DNA of 64,000 bases from Novosphingobium aquimarinum (GTDB lineage Bacteria > Pseudomonadota > Alphaproteobacteria > Sphingomonadales > Sphingomonadaceae), in assembly GCF_009746585.1 (NCBI RefSeq), contig NZ_WRPO01000005.1, positions 1 to 64,000 of the forward strand. Reading direction: 5' to 3'. Under the pieces are notes generated by a model that searched no databases, had not been told where the DNA came from, and worked only from the letters and a program-made list of their open reading frames with translations. Shown here one piece after another: positions 16,897 through 27,593 of the stretch. Position 1 is the first letter of the stretch, and every line of letters begins with the position of its first letter. The position numbers and the translations under genes are program-made.

Positions 16897-18102
16897 CTAT
16901 TCCAGCCCGACGCGCTTGCCCTCGAGGACGTCGCGCCAGAAGCGCACGAGATTGCCGGCGTTCACGCTCCAGCTGAAATCGTTGGCGTGCGCCGCGACGT
17001 CGGTCTGCGCGGGGGGATCGGCGAGGATATCGGCCACTGCATCGGCGATCGATTTCGCATCGCGGTCGACCAAGCGACCGGCGGTGCGCTCGCGAACGAT
17101 TTCGGATGCGCCGCCGATGTTGGGAATGACCAGCGGCGTGCCGCAAGCGAGCGCCTCGACCCAGACATTGGCCAGGCCCTCGCTGGACGAGGGCAGCACC
17201 ACCACATCCGCGGCACAGAGCAATTGCGGCAGCAGATCGTGTGCGACCAGACCGAGAAAATGCACGCGGTTGGCAACGCCCAGATCTTTGGCGAGCTGTT
17301 GCAGTTCCGCTTCGTCCTCGCCCGTGCCCGCGATCGCCAGCCGAGCCGTCGGCAAATGCGTGAGCGCGGTGATCGCGAAGCGCTGCCCCTTGCGCGGGAT
17401 GAGCGCGCCGGGGGTCACCAGCAGCGGGCCTTGCGACCAGATGCCGAGATCGGGCAGCGCAGAGACGAGCGCGCGCGCGGCGCCGCGCTCTATGGGGTAG
17501 AACAGCTCTCGGTCGAGACCGGTGTAGTGGATCGCGATGCGGTCCGCCGGAATGCCGAGCGCGATCATATCTTCGCGCAGGCTCTCGCTGACGGCGAGCA
17601 TGCCTGCCGCCTGCTGCGCCGCTTCGAGCATTTGCGCGCGCGCCGAGCTGCGCTTGCCCCAATAGTGGATGTCGCCGCCGCGCGACTTGATCGTGAGAGG
17701 AATGCCCAGATCGCGTGCGACCGCGGCGGCTGCGGGGCCGTCCGGAAAGAAGAACTGCGCATCGACCAGTTCGAACGGCTTCTGCTCGTGCAGCCGCCGC
17801 GCCAGCGGCAGTACGGCATCGACGATCCGGCCGGGGTTCGAATCGCCGCCGATCTTGGGATAGAGCCGGAACTTGGGATAGTGCACCGGCAGGCCGACAT
17901 CGTCGGTCTGGTCGGGGATCTTGCGCAGCTGCGCATACGGTTCGCGCAGCGAGAGCGGCCAGGGCGGCACGCCGATCGGACTGATCATGGTGAGATCCAC
18001 GTCGCTGCGCGCCACGACCGCGCGCATCTGGTTGCCGACGAAGATGCCGAAGGACTTGCGTACCGGGTTGGGAAACAAGGTCGATAGGGAAAGAATTCGC
18101 AA
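16897..18102 (-). CDS. GT4-family glycosyltransferase
   Basis: This is a 401-residue GT-B fold enzyme. The N-terminal domain contains a glycine-containing NDP-sugar loop (NPVRKSFGIFVGNQ) and the C-terminal half carries the retaining GT4 signature with the E-x7-E pair in SEGLANVWVEALACG (about residue 305-320). It presumably transfers a sugar from a nucleotide donor to a cell-surface glycolipid or polysaccharide, but donor and acceptor cannot be read. It stands apart from any polysaccharide cluster. The next minus-strand gene upstream (XRE regulator) ends 2 bases away, so they may share a transcript. Confidence 0.85.
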   Translation of the reverse strand: MRILSLSTLFPNPVRKSFGIFVGNQMRAVVARSDVDLTMISPIGVPPWPLSLREPYAQLRKIPDQTDDVGLPVHYPKFRLYPKIGGDSNPGRIVDAVLPLARRLHEQKPFELVDAQFFFPDGPAAAAVARDLGIPLTIKSRGGDIHYWGKRSSARAQMLEAAQQAAGMLAVSESLREDMIALGIPADRIAIHYTGLDRELFYPIERGAARALVSALPDLGIWSQGPLLVTPGALIPRKGQRFAITALTHLPTARLAIAGTGEDEAELQQLAKDLGVANRVHFLGLVAHDLLPQLLCAADVVVLPSSSEGLANVWVEALACGTPLVIPNIGGASEIVRERTAGRLVDRDAKSIADAVADILADPPAQTDVAAHANDFSWSVNAGNLVRFWRDVLEGKRVGLE

Positions 18103-18104
18103 GG

Positions 18105-18665
18105 CTAGACCATCCTGACGAGCATGTGGGCCACGGCGATCCAGGGCGGATCGTCGATCACGATCTGACTTTGACCGCTCTGGGGCGGTAGCAGGCCGAT
18201 GCGGCTACCGTCACGGATGAACAAACGACCGAACGCGAATTCGGCTCCGGGGAGCGGGACCAAGGCGTCGCGGTTGACGTGGCGGGCCTCTTCGCCCGGC
18301 GCGATCCGGCGCAGCCACAAGCGGTCGCCCGCGCGGTATTCGCCGCAGCTTTCGCCAATCTCGAGAACGAGGGCGTCGACGCCCTGATCGATGACCGCAT
18401 CGAAGGGCGTCGCCAGCGTCTCGATGCCGCGCTCCGAAAGCCTTGCGATCACTTGCGGAACGCTGCTGTCCACATCGCTCAGGAGAATGCGTGGCTCGAC
18501 CTCGAGCGCGGCGGCGATGCGGTTCATCCATTCGAGCGAGAGCGTACGCATGCCGGTTTCGAGCCGGCCCACGGTCTGCGCGGTGGTGGGCGGCTGGCAC
18601 CGTGCCGCGACTTGCGAAAGCGTCAGCCCCCGCGCACGGCGTATGTCGCGGATGCGATTGCGCAC
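18105..18665 (-). CDS. XRE-family regulator with S24/LexA-like C-terminal domain
   Basis: This 186-residue protein has an N-terminal Cro/CI helix-turn-helix (about 3-58: RDIRRARGLTLSQVAARCQ, then TVGRLETGMRTLS) and a C-terminal beta-rich domain with YRAGDRLWLRR and a G-R-L-F-I-R-D segment like S24 peptidase domains. A serine-lysine autoproteolysis dyad is not obvious, so it may sense a ligand rather than self-cleave. The GTG at 18665 is preferred because AGGAGA lies a few bases upstream; a longer frame to 18803 lacks such a site. It is divergent from the gene at 18758 across a 92-base gap and may regulate it. Confidence 0.75.
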   Translation of the reverse strand: MRNRIRDIRRARGLTLSQVAARCQPPTTAQTVGRLETGMRTLSLEWMNRIAAALEVEPRILLSDVDSSVPQVIARLSERGIETLATPFDAVIDQGVDALVLEIGESCGEYRAGDRLWLRRIAPGEEARHVNRDALVPLPGAEFAFGRLFIRDGSRIGLLPPQSGQSQIVIDDPPWIAVAHMLVRMV

Positions 18666-18757
18666 GTGTGCTTCTCCTAACCAATACGGTTGCAGGTCTT
18701 TCCTACAACAATGCCGATCTGGCAAGCCGATGGCGTTGATAGCGCAGGAGTCGGACA

Positions 18758-19231
18758 ATGAAGCGAGTGCTGGTCGAACGCGAACTGACCGATGAAGGCC
18801 CACGCCGGCAGTCAGGCTCCCGCAAGCCGCGCCGGACCGCGACAGTCAATCTCGCAGAATCTCCGCTCACCTGGCTTCACGCGCGCGGGCACATCGACGA
18901 TCGCCAGTACGACGCCGCCGAGCGGTTGCGGGCGGACTGGGAGCGCGCGCAACTGAGCCCGCGCGTGACCATGCGCTGGGATCCGGTGCGCACGCGAGGT
19001 GGCCCGGACAGCGGCCTGAGCGACACCGAGCGCCAGCTGGCAGCCAGGCAGCGCTTCGATGCCGCCGTCGCCGCGGCGGGCGCGGGGCTGTCCGATATCC
19101 TGTGGCGCGTCGTGTGCGCCGGCGAGGGGCTTCCCGATGCCGAGCGTGCCCTGTCGTGGCCGGCGCGCAGCGGCAAGGTCGTGCTACGGATCGCGCTCGA
19201 CCGCGTGGCGTCGTTCTATCGGATCGCCTGA
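18758..19231 (+). CDS. DUF6456-like protein
   Basis: This 157-residue soluble protein is charged and basic at its N-terminus. Its core contains ESPLTWLHARG, then AAERLRADWERAQLSPRVTMRWD and a C-terminal helical segment with RIALDRVASFY. This pattern (SPL-x-WL, F/Y-x-A-G/A-E-R-L-R-x-D, late G-K-x-x-L-x-x-A-L-x-x-L-x-x-F/Y) matches the alphaproteobacterial DUF6456 family of unknown function, often found next to XRE-type regulators. Here an XRE gene is divergent next door. No enzymatic motif is visible. Confidence 0.6.
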   Translation: MKRVLVERELTDEGPRRQSGSRKPRRTATVNLAESPLTWLHARGHIDDRQYDAAERLRADWERAQLSPRVTMRWDPVRTRGGPDSGLSDTERQLAARQRFDAAVAAAGAGLSDILWRVVCAGEGLPDAERALSWPARSGKVVLRIALDRVASFYRIA

Positions 19232-19303
19232 CATCCGGGCTTGCGACGCGCCCGGCCAGCGGGCACGATGGCCGAAACAAGATTTCGGAGCTGAGCAACT
19301 AAT

Positions 19304-21121
19304 ATGAAGCGTCGCGATTTTCTCGCCACCACTGCCAGCGTCATGGCCGTGTCCGCGGCCGGGCCCTTCCAGGCCCTGGCCGCAACCTCTTCCGCCACCT
19401 CCACCGAAGCCGACCTCGCCCGCCTGCTCGACAATCTGTTCGAGCAGGGCATCGACATGTCGCCCGAAGCCGCGACGAGCTACGGTCTCGACAAGGGCGC
19501 GCGGGCGCCCTTGAAGGCGCAGCTCGACGACGAAAGCGACGCGGCGTATGCTAGGCGCGTCGCTTTCAACAAGCAGGCGCTCGCACGGATCGAGGCGATC
19601 GATGCCGCCGGACTCGGCACGATGGCGCGCAACCAGCGCGACGTCGCGGCCTGGGTCTTTCGTCAGCGCCTGATTTCCGAACCGTTCGATTTGCGCTCGG
19701 TGCGCAATCCCTATCCGATCACCCAGCGCGGCGGGGCCTACTTCTCAGTCCCCGACTTCCTCAACACGCAGCACACGGTGGAAACCCCGGCCGACGCCGA
19801 GGCCTATCTCTCGCGGCTTTCGGAGTTCGCGCGCGTGCTGGACGAGGAAAGTGCCTATCAGCGGTCGATCGCGCCGCGCGGCATTATCGCGCCGGGCTGG
19901 TCGCTCGACCTCGCGATGAAGCAGATGCGCACGCTGCGCGAACAGCCGGCGGCGAGTTCGGGCCTCGTCGATTCGCTGGCGGAGCGGGCGCAGGCGAAGG
20001 ACATCGCCGGTGACTGGCGCACACGCGCGGCGAAGATCGTCGAGAGCGAAGTTTATCCCGCGCTCGACCGGCAATATGCGCTGCTCGAAGACTTGCACGG
20101 GCAGACTCCCGAGGGCGATGGCGTGTGGCGGCTGCCGCAAGGCGAAGCGCTCTACGCGGCGGCCTTGCGCGACAGCATCACCACCGACCTTTCGCCGGAC
20201 GAGGTCCACCGCATCGGCCTGGAGCAAGTGGCACAGATCAGCGCGCAGCTCAGTGAAATCCTGACGCGTCGCGGCATGACGGGCGCGACCGTGGGCGACA
20301 AGCTCACCGCGCTCAACACCAGCCCCGACCAGCTCTATGCCAATACCGACGAGGGCCGCGCGGCGATGCTCGCCGACCTCAACAAGAGCTACCAGGGCAT
20401 GCAGGCGCGGTTGCCGCGGGCGTTCGCCGATGTGCCCAACGAGCCGCTCGAAATCCGGCGCGTGCCGCCCGAGATCGAGGAGGGCGCATCCAACGGCTAC
20501 TACTATCGTGCGCCGCTCGATGGTTCGCGCCCGGCGATCTACTGGATCAACCTCAGGGACACCAAGGACCGCCCGCGCTATCAGCTCCCCTCGCTGACCT
20601 ATCACGAGGGCGTTCCCGGCCATCACTTGCAGCTGAGCTACGCCGGCAATGCCGAAGGCACGCCGCTTCTGCTGCGCACGCTGTTCATTTCCGCCTACGG
20701 TGAGGGCTGGGCGCTCTATTCCGAGCAACTCGCCGACGAACTGGGCGGCTACGAGGACATCGAACGGGTAGGCTATCTCCAGTCGTTCCTGTTCCGCGCC
20801 GCGCGGCTGGTGGTCGATACCGGCATCCATTCGAAGCGCTGGAGCCGCGAGCGGGCGACGCAGTACTTCATCGACAACGTCGGGCTGACGCAGGGCCGCA
20901 GCCTCAGCGAAATCCAGCGCTACTGCGTCACGCCGGGGCAGGCGTGCAGCTACAAGATCGGCCACAACAAGTGGCTGGAACTGCGCCAGCGCGCGCAGGC
21001 GAAGCTGGGCGACAAGTTCAGCCTGCCGTGGTTCCACGAGATCCTGACCGAAGGGCTGATGCCGCTCGAACTGCTCGAGCGGCGGGTGGATCAGCGCATC
21101 GCGGAGCGTTTGAAGTCCTGA
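19304..21121 (+). CDS. DUF885-family hydrolase with Tat-type signal peptide
   Basis: This 605-residue protein starts MKRRDFLATTASVMAVSAAG, a twin-arginine export signal (RRDFLA). The mature protein is mostly helical and carries HEGVPGHHLQ (H434-E435...H439-H440), a zinc-binding motif shared with M3/M32-like peptidases, plus GEGWALYSEQLADELG about 30 residues later, which supplies the third zinc ligand region. Members of this family are secreted or periplasmic metal-dependent hydrolases or peptidases. The substrate is unknown. ATG 19304 puts the signal at the start. The gene appears monocistronic. Confidence 0.82.
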   Translation: MKRRDFLATTASVMAVSAAGPFQALAATSSATSTEADLARLLDNLFEQGIDMSPEAATSYGLDKGARAPLKAQLDDESDAAYARRVAFNKQALARIEAIDAAGLGTMARNQRDVAAWVFRQRLISEPFDLRSVRNPYPITQRGGAYFSVPDFLNTQHTVETPADAEAYLSRLSEFARVLDEESAYQRSIAPRGIIAPGWSLDLAMKQMRTLREQPAASSGLVDSLAERAQAKDIAGDWRTRAAKIVESEVYPALDRQYALLEDLHGQTPEGDGVWRLPQGEALYAAALRDSITTDLSPDEVHRIGLEQVAQISAQLSEILTRRGMTGATVGDKLTALNTSPDQLYANTDEGRAAMLADLNKSYQGMQARLPRAFADVPNEPLEIRRVPPEIEEGASNGYYYRAPLDGSRPAIYWINLRDTKDRPRYQLPSLTYHEGVPGHHLQLSYAGNAEGTPLLLRTLFISAYGEGWALYSEQLADELGGYEDIERVGYLQSFLFRAARLVVDTGIHSKRWSRERATQYFIDNVGLTQGRSLSEIQRYCVTPGQACSYKIGHNKWLELRQRAQAKLGDKFSLPWFHEILTEGLMPLELLERRVDQRIAERLKS

Positions 21122-21160
21122 TCCCGGACACGAGGCACGAGCCCGGGCGGGGCTGCCGGA

Positions 21161-22237
21161 TCAGGCAGTCCCGTTGGGCTCGTGGATCGGGCAGCCGTTG
21201 AAGCGTTGGCGAAATCCGGACGAGTGTTCGTAGACCGGCTTGCGCGCGCGATTGACGTTGCCGAGCGGCTGGTGGGCGGCGAGACCCGTCCAGACCGAAA
21301 AGCGCATCTCGTCGTTCAGCTGCTTGACGCGATCCTCCTCCCAGCTGTCCTGATGCGGTAGCGTGAGAACGGCGACGCGTTGCGCCGGCGTATCCTCCTC
21401 GCTCCATTCGACGGTCGGATCCTCGACCGGCTGCTTATCGAGATCGCGGCACAACTGCACGCGCAGTTCCCAGGTCCCGTCGATCGTCTGCATGTCCTTG
21501 CGGACGCGGGTGCGGATGGCATCGTCGTCATCGGAGGCGTCCACCTCGTCGCCCGACAAGGCGATCAATTCGGGTGACACCGGAACCAGGCTGAACTTGG
21601 CGATGTAGTCGCCATAGCGGAACGGGGTCGTCGAATAATAAGTTTCGCCCAGCGGATCGACGTTGCGTGCGCCGCCCAGTCCGTCGAGCGCGCTCGTCTC
21701 AATGCCGACCTTGCCCAGCGCCGAATTGAGGCCCCGCAGCACCGTGGACAGCGCGACCTTGGCGCCTTCCATGCGATCGGTGGTCTGGGCGAGCAACTTG
21801 AGGTTGCCGAGAAACTTCTTGGCGCTCGTCGCCATGAAAACCGGGCTGTTCACCATCACGAAGTCCTGCGCGGTGCCTTCCGCGCCGGGAAGTCGCTCAC
21901 CCTCGACATCGTGCACTTTGATCGCGAGCCCGCGCGGCAGCGAAATCTTGTCGCTCAGGATGTCGCCCGGATTGGTCGAGATCCGGGCAAGAACCTTGTG
22001 AACGCCGGGCTTGGCGAAGAGGCCCTGGGCGAGCTCGGGCGGCAGGTTGTCATCGATCGTCAGCTGGCCCTCGAGCACGCCATGCGCCTTGGCGTGGACC
22101 GCTCTGACGGCGTGCCCATAGTCCTTTGCGGTCGTCTCGAGGATCGTGTCGAAGGTGTCGCAGAGTTCGTCGACGACTTCCTTTTCGTTCTCCTCGATGA
22201 CTTCGACGTTGGGACTGTAACGAAGGGGCGGTTGCAT
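21161..22237 (-). CDS. Catalase-family haem protein (short, non-canonical)
   Basis: This 358-residue protein is related to haem catalases but well short of the usual 480-750 residues. The distal histidine motif appears as AVHAKAHGVLEG (H48), and a QDFVMVNSPVF segment corresponds to the substrate-channel region. A possible proximal R-x-x-x-Y haem ligand is RKPVY at 332-336; its spacing of 288 residues from H48 is close to that between the two in classical catalases. The ATG at 22237 follows CAGGAGAC, so the longer in-frame start at 22312 is rejected. Such 'catalase family' proteins may act as organic-peroxide peroxidases or fatty-acid hydroperoxide enzymes. Activity is undetermined. Confidence 0.75.
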   Translation of the reverse strand: MQPPLRYSPNVEVIEENEKEVVDELCDTFDTILETTAKDYGHAVRAVHAKAHGVLEGQLTIDDNLPPELAQGLFAKPGVHKVLARISTNPGDILSDKISLPRGLAIKVHDVEGERLPGAEGTAQDFVMVNSPVFMATSAKKFLGNLKLLAQTTDRMEGAKVALSTVLRGLNSALGKVGIETSALDGLGGARNVDPLGETYYSTTPFRYGDYIAKFSLVPVSPELIALSGDEVDASDDDDAIRTRVRKDMQTIDGTWELRVQLCRDLDKQPVEDPTVEWSEEDTPAQRVAVLTLPHQDSWEEDRVKQLNDEMRFSVWTGLAAHQPLGNVNRARKPVYEHSSGFRQRFNGCPIHEPNGTA

Positions 22238-22346
22238 GCGGTCTCCTGAATGGCATCGGCGGGACTGAGCTCCCGAAGACCATTCAACCGCAGCGACACC
22301 GAGAAGTTTCACCCCGCGAGGGATTAATCACGACGAGAAGGGCCGA

Positions 22347-23702
22347 TCAGTTCGCCGCCACCGCCTTCGGTGAGAGCAAGTCCAGCACCGCCACGGTCAT
22401 GGCCTCGGTGCCGAGCGTGACCGAGGCGCGGGGCGCGATCTTGAAGGTCGGCGAATGGTGCGCGGGTTCGGGCTTGCCGGCCTTTTCCAGCGCATCGAGT
22501 TCGGCCTGCGGGGTGCCGCCGACGTTGAAGTAGAGGCCCGGAACATCGGTATTGGGCATCACGAAGGCGCCGAAGTCTTCCGCGCCCATGCCGGTCTGCG
22601 GCGAATCGGTGACGAGCGCGTCCTTGCCGAAATGCGTGGCGAAGGCTTGCTCGACGCGTTCGGTCAGTGCGGGATCGTTCATCGTGACCTTGGTCGATTC
22701 GATGACCTTGACCTCGGGCAGCATCTCCTCCGGCAAGCCGTTCATCCGCCCGACGCCCTTAGCGATCCGCTCGATCGCGGCGATCAGCGTGTCGCGCACG
22801 GCGTTGTCGTTGGAGCGGACGGTGAGCTGCAGCTCGGCGCGGTCGGAGATGATGTTGTGCTTGGTGCCCGAATGGAACGAGCCGACCGTGACGACGGCAG
22901 GCTGGAGCGGGGAGATCTCGCGCGAGACAATCGTCTGCAGCGCCATGATGATCTCGGCGCCCATCACGATCGGGTCCTTGCCGGCATGCGGATAGGCGCC
23001 GTGCGTGCCGACGCCGTGGATGGTGATGTCGACAGAGTCCGAGCTCGATGCCGTGAGGCCCGGCGCGATCTCGATCTTGCCCGTCGCGAGCGGCGCGCCG
23101 ACGTGGAAGGCGAGCGCCATGTCGGGCTTGGGGAAGCGCTTGTAGAGGCCGTCCTCGAGCATCTTTTCGGCGCCGGCGACGCGTTCTTCGGCAGGCTGGC
23201 CAATGAACACGACGGTGCCCGACCAGCGATCCTTCATCGCCGCCAGCCGCCGCGCGGTGCCGATCAGCGAGGTGATGTGCACGTCATGGCCGCAGGCATG
23301 CATCACTGGTCGTTCGACGCCATCGCCATCGACTTGAGTCACTTTCGAGGCGTAGGCGAGCCCGCTCTGCTCGGCGAGCGGCAAGCCGTCCATATCCGCG
23401 CGGACCAGCACCGTCGGTCCGGCGCCGTTGCGCATCACACCGACCACACCGGTGCCGCCGACGCCTTCGGTCACTTCGGCGCCTGCTGCCCGCAGTTCCT
23501 TGGCGATGATGCCGGCGGTGCGCGTTTCCATGTTGGAAAGCTCGGGATGCTGGTGGAAATCGAGGAACAGCGCCTCGAGCTTGGCGTCATAATCGGCGGA
23601 CACGGCTTGGCCGATATCCTGCGCCATTGCGACCGGCGCGGTCGTCAGCGCCAGCGAAACGAGGGCGGCGGCCCGCCATGCACGCGATTGTAGTCCAGTC
23701 AT
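22347..23702 (-). CDS. M20 family amidohydrolase (peptidase M20D), exported
   Basis: This 451-residue di-metal hydrolase carries an N-terminal signal peptide (RAAALVSLALTTAPVAMAQ; ATG at 23702). Metal-site motifs are HACGHDVH (about residue 140), PAEERVAGA (about 175) and GMGAEDFG near residue 375, typical of the M20D branch that removes acyl groups from N-acylated amino acids (hippurate, IAA-amino acid, N-acetyl substrates). A lid/dimerisation domain lies between. The acyl substrate is not known. Gene and neighbours are on the minus strand with no obvious operon partner. Confidence 0.88.
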   Translation of the reverse strand: MTGLQSRAWRAAALVSLALTTAPVAMAQDIGQAVSADYDAKLEALFLDFHQHPELSNMETRTAGIIAKELRAAGAEVTEGVGGTGVVGVMRNGAGPTVLVRADMDGLPLAEQSGLAYASKVTQVDGDGVERPVMHACGHDVHITSLIGTARRLAAMKDRWSGTVVFIGQPAEERVAGAEKMLEDGLYKRFPKPDMALAFHVGAPLATGKIEIAPGLTASSSDSVDITIHGVGTHGAYPHAGKDPIVMGAEIIMALQTIVSREISPLQPAVVTVGSFHSGTKHNIISDRAELQLTVRSNDNAVRDTLIAAIERIAKGVGRMNGLPEEMLPEVKVIESTKVTMNDPALTERVEQAFATHFGKDALVTDSPQTGMGAEDFGAFVMPNTDVPGLYFNVGGTPQAELDALEKAGKPEPAHHSPTFKIAPRASVTLGTEAMTVAVLDLLSPKAVAAN

Positions 23703-23845
23703 TGGTCGAGTTCCCCCTGCGGCAATTGGCGGCATCTTGGGGCAGGCATGGTCGCTTGCCAAGAGTTCAGCCACCGACGCTTTCGGCCCATGCCCGTGTG
23801 CCAAGGCAGGCTTCCATCGCGCGGCGGGAGGCCCGCCGCGCCAGC

Positions 23846-25627
<1,782 letters not shown>

Positions 25628-25744
25628 GGAAGCGCCGATACAAGCGGGATGGTCGGCTTGGCAAGCGATGCGACGCAGAACACCAGGGAACCGGGCGACT
25701 GGAGCGGCGTTTTTGAGGTCCCCTTGCCAAAGCGAAAGTGCCTA

Positions 25745-26470
25745 ATGAGAACCGCTGTCCTGCTTCTGCTCGCCGCCGCCAGCCCGCTTGCCGCCCCGAT
25801 CATGGCGCGCGCGGCCGAAGTGCAGATCACAAGCGAAGGTCCGGTGGTGGAGATCGGCGTCAGCAAATCGGTGATGGCCAAGCCCGACATCGGCACGATC
25901 GGCACCGGCGTGACCACGCGCGAGCCCACCGCGAAGGGCGCGCTGCAATCGAACGCACGCAAGATGAATGCGCTGATCGAACGCATCCGCGCGGCAGGAA
26001 TCAGAAGCGAGGACATCCAAACTTCGAACTTCAACCTGAATGTCCAATACGCGCATTACAATAACGGCCAGGAGCCTCGCTTCGTCGGCTATGACGCCAG
26101 CAATCAGGTGACCGTGACGGTCCGCGACATCGAGCGCATGGGCGCGGTGATCGACGCGATGGCCGATGGCGGCGCGAACAACTTCTTTGGCCCCAGTTTC
26201 CGCCTTGAAAACGATGCGACCCAGAAACGCGAGGCGCGCGGCCTCGCTTTCGACGAAGCCCGCACGCTGGCCATGGACTACGCGCGGCGCGCAGGCTTTG
26301 CCGGTGTGAAACTGCTCGAAGTTTCGGAGAACGTGCAAAGCCAGGTTTTTGGGGGCGATGTTCCCAGTCCGATCGTCGTGACGGCGTCGCGTAAGGACGT
26401 CTCGCCTGTCGAACCGGGTCAGGTCGCCACCACCGCGACCATCCTCGCGAAGTACGAAATGACGCGGTGA
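25745..26470 (+). CDS. SIMPL-domain (DUF541) periplasmic protein
   Basis: This 241-residue protein has an N-terminal signal peptide (MRTAVLLLLAAASPLAAPIM, cleaved near ARA-AEV). The mature protein shows the SIMPL pattern: VSKSVMAKPDIGTIGTGV, paired helices (ALQSNARKMNALIERI), GI-x-x-EDIQTSNFNL, and a C-terminal half with DEARTLAMDYARRAG. These proteins occur in the periplasm or envelope and are linked to oxidative stress tolerance in some bacteria; molecular function is not settled. It stands 30-70 bases upstream of the PepSY-type gene and may be transcribed with it. Confidence 0.85.
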   Translation: MRTAVLLLLAAASPLAAPIMARAAEVQITSEGPVVEIGVSKSVMAKPDIGTIGTGVTTREPTAKGALQSNARKMNALIERIRAAGIRSEDIQTSNFNLNVQYAHYNNGQEPRFVGYDASNQVTVTVRDIERMGAVIDAMADGGANNFFGPSFRLENDATQKREARGLAFDEARTLAMDYARRAGFAGVKLLEVSENVQSQVFGGDVPSPIVVTASRKDVSPVEPGQVATTATILAKYEMTR

Positions 26471-26540
26471 TCGCCTGAAGCCATGCTGGTCGCTCTATTC
26501 AGTGCTTGTTCAATGCCAGATGCTTATGCATCCCGGCATC

Positions 26541-26834
26541 ATGAAATACTGGACTGCTCTTCTCGCGCTCTCGATGGCGCTTCCGCTCGTTCCCGCCCAT
26601 GCGGACAAGGGAGGTGAACAAGGCGAGGTGCGTCGCGAACGCGAAGCAGGCAACGTGCGCTCGCTACGCGATATTGAGCGGCAAATCGTGCCGCGCATGT
26701 CTGGCATGCAGTACCTGGGTCCGGAATACGACCCGGCGGCGATGGCTTACAGGCTCAAGTTCATCGACAAGGGGAAGGTCTACTTCGTCGATGTCGATGC
26801 GCGCACGGGGCGGGTCCTTTCGCAGACCCGTTAA
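26541..26834 (+). CDS. Small exported PepSY-like protein
   Basis: This 97-residue protein starts with MKYWTALLALSMALPLVPAH, a cleavable signal peptide ending near AHA. The mature C-terminal half (YDPAAMAYRLKFIDKGKVYF followed by VDVDARTGRVL) is PepSY-like: a small beta-alpha module found in periplasmic proteins next to signalling histidine kinases. Two earlier in-frame starts exist (GTG 26502, ATG 26523), but the MKYW start gives the best signal peptide. It lies 81 bases before the response-regulator gene and probably reports to that two-component system. Confidence 0.7.
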   Translation: MKYWTALLALSMALPLVPAHADKGGEQGEVRREREAGNVRSLRDIERQIVPRMSGMQYLGPEYDPAAMAYRLKFIDKGKVYFVDVDARTGRVLSQTR

Positions 26835-26915
26835 GGGCGGCGCCGAAGCAGGTCGCTTGATTCGGCGGCCGTTTCCCCCCATTTCGGCAAGAATGCACAT
26901 AGGGGAGATGTTCAG

Positions 26916-27593
26916 TTGCGCATCCTGATCGTCGAGGATGAACCAACGCTCGGCAACCAGCTCAAGACCACACTCGAGCAGAACGGTTACGCGGTCGACT
27001 TGTCGGTGGATGGCGAGGACGGGCATTTTCTGGGTTCGACCGAGGAATACGACGCGGTGATCCTCGATCTCGGCTTGCCCGAGATTGATGGTTTGACCGT
27101 GCTCGGCATGTGGCGGCGGGAGAACCGCAATTTCCCCGTCCTGGTGCTGACCGCGCGCGACAGCTGGTCCGACAAGGTCGCGGGGCTCGACGCGGGTGCC
27201 GACGATTATCTCGCCAAGCCGTTCCAGACCGAAGAGCTGATCGCGCGGCTGCGCGCCCTGATTCGGCGCGCTTCGGGCAATACCTCCAGCGAACTGACTG
27301 CCGGCGACGTGCGGCTCGATACGCGGTCGGGCCGCGTCACGCTCGCGGGCGAGCCGGTCAAGCTGACGGCGCAGGAGTACAAGCTGCTGTCCTACCTGAT
27401 GCACCACAAGGGCAAGGTCGTCAGCCGCACCGAATTGATTGAACATATCTACGATCAGGATTTTGATCGTGATTCCAACACCATCGAAGTCTTCGTGACG
27501 CGCATTCGCAAGAAGCTGGGTGCCGACGTCATCACCACGATCCGTGGCCTCGGTTACAGCCTCGACGATCCCGCCGACGCTCCCCGCGGCTGA
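26916..27593 (+). CDS. OmpR/PhoP-family response regulator
   Basis: This 225-residue DNA-binding regulator has a receiver domain with the acidic pair E7/D8, phospho-acceptor D51 (AVILDLGLP), T79 and K101 (YLAKPF), and an OmpR-type winged helix domain (about 125-218) with LTAQEYKLLSYL and a recognition segment leading to FVTRIRKKLG. It begins with a TTG at 26916 preceded by AGGGGAG. Its 3' end overlaps the kinase gene. Overall the pair resembles PhoP/PhoQ-like systems that sense divalent cations or envelope stress, but the signal is unproven. Confidence 0.9.
   Translation: MRILIVEDEPTLGNQLKTTLEQNGYAVDLSVDGEDGHFLGSTEEYDAVILDLGLPEIDGLTVLGMWRRENRNFPVLVLTARDSWSDKVAGLDAGADDYLAKPFQTEELIARLRALIRRASGNTSSELTAGDVRLDTRSGRVTLAGEPVKLTAQEYKLLSYLMHHKGKVVSRTELIEHIYDQDFDRDSNTIEVFVTRIRKKLGADVITTIRGLGYSLDDPADAPRG

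Noticed and set aside
16790..17662. A 290-codon minus-strand frame overlapping the glycosyltransferase gene
   Set aside because: It lies on the same strand in a different frame from a well-supported GT4 gene and is arginine/alanine-rich without motifs.
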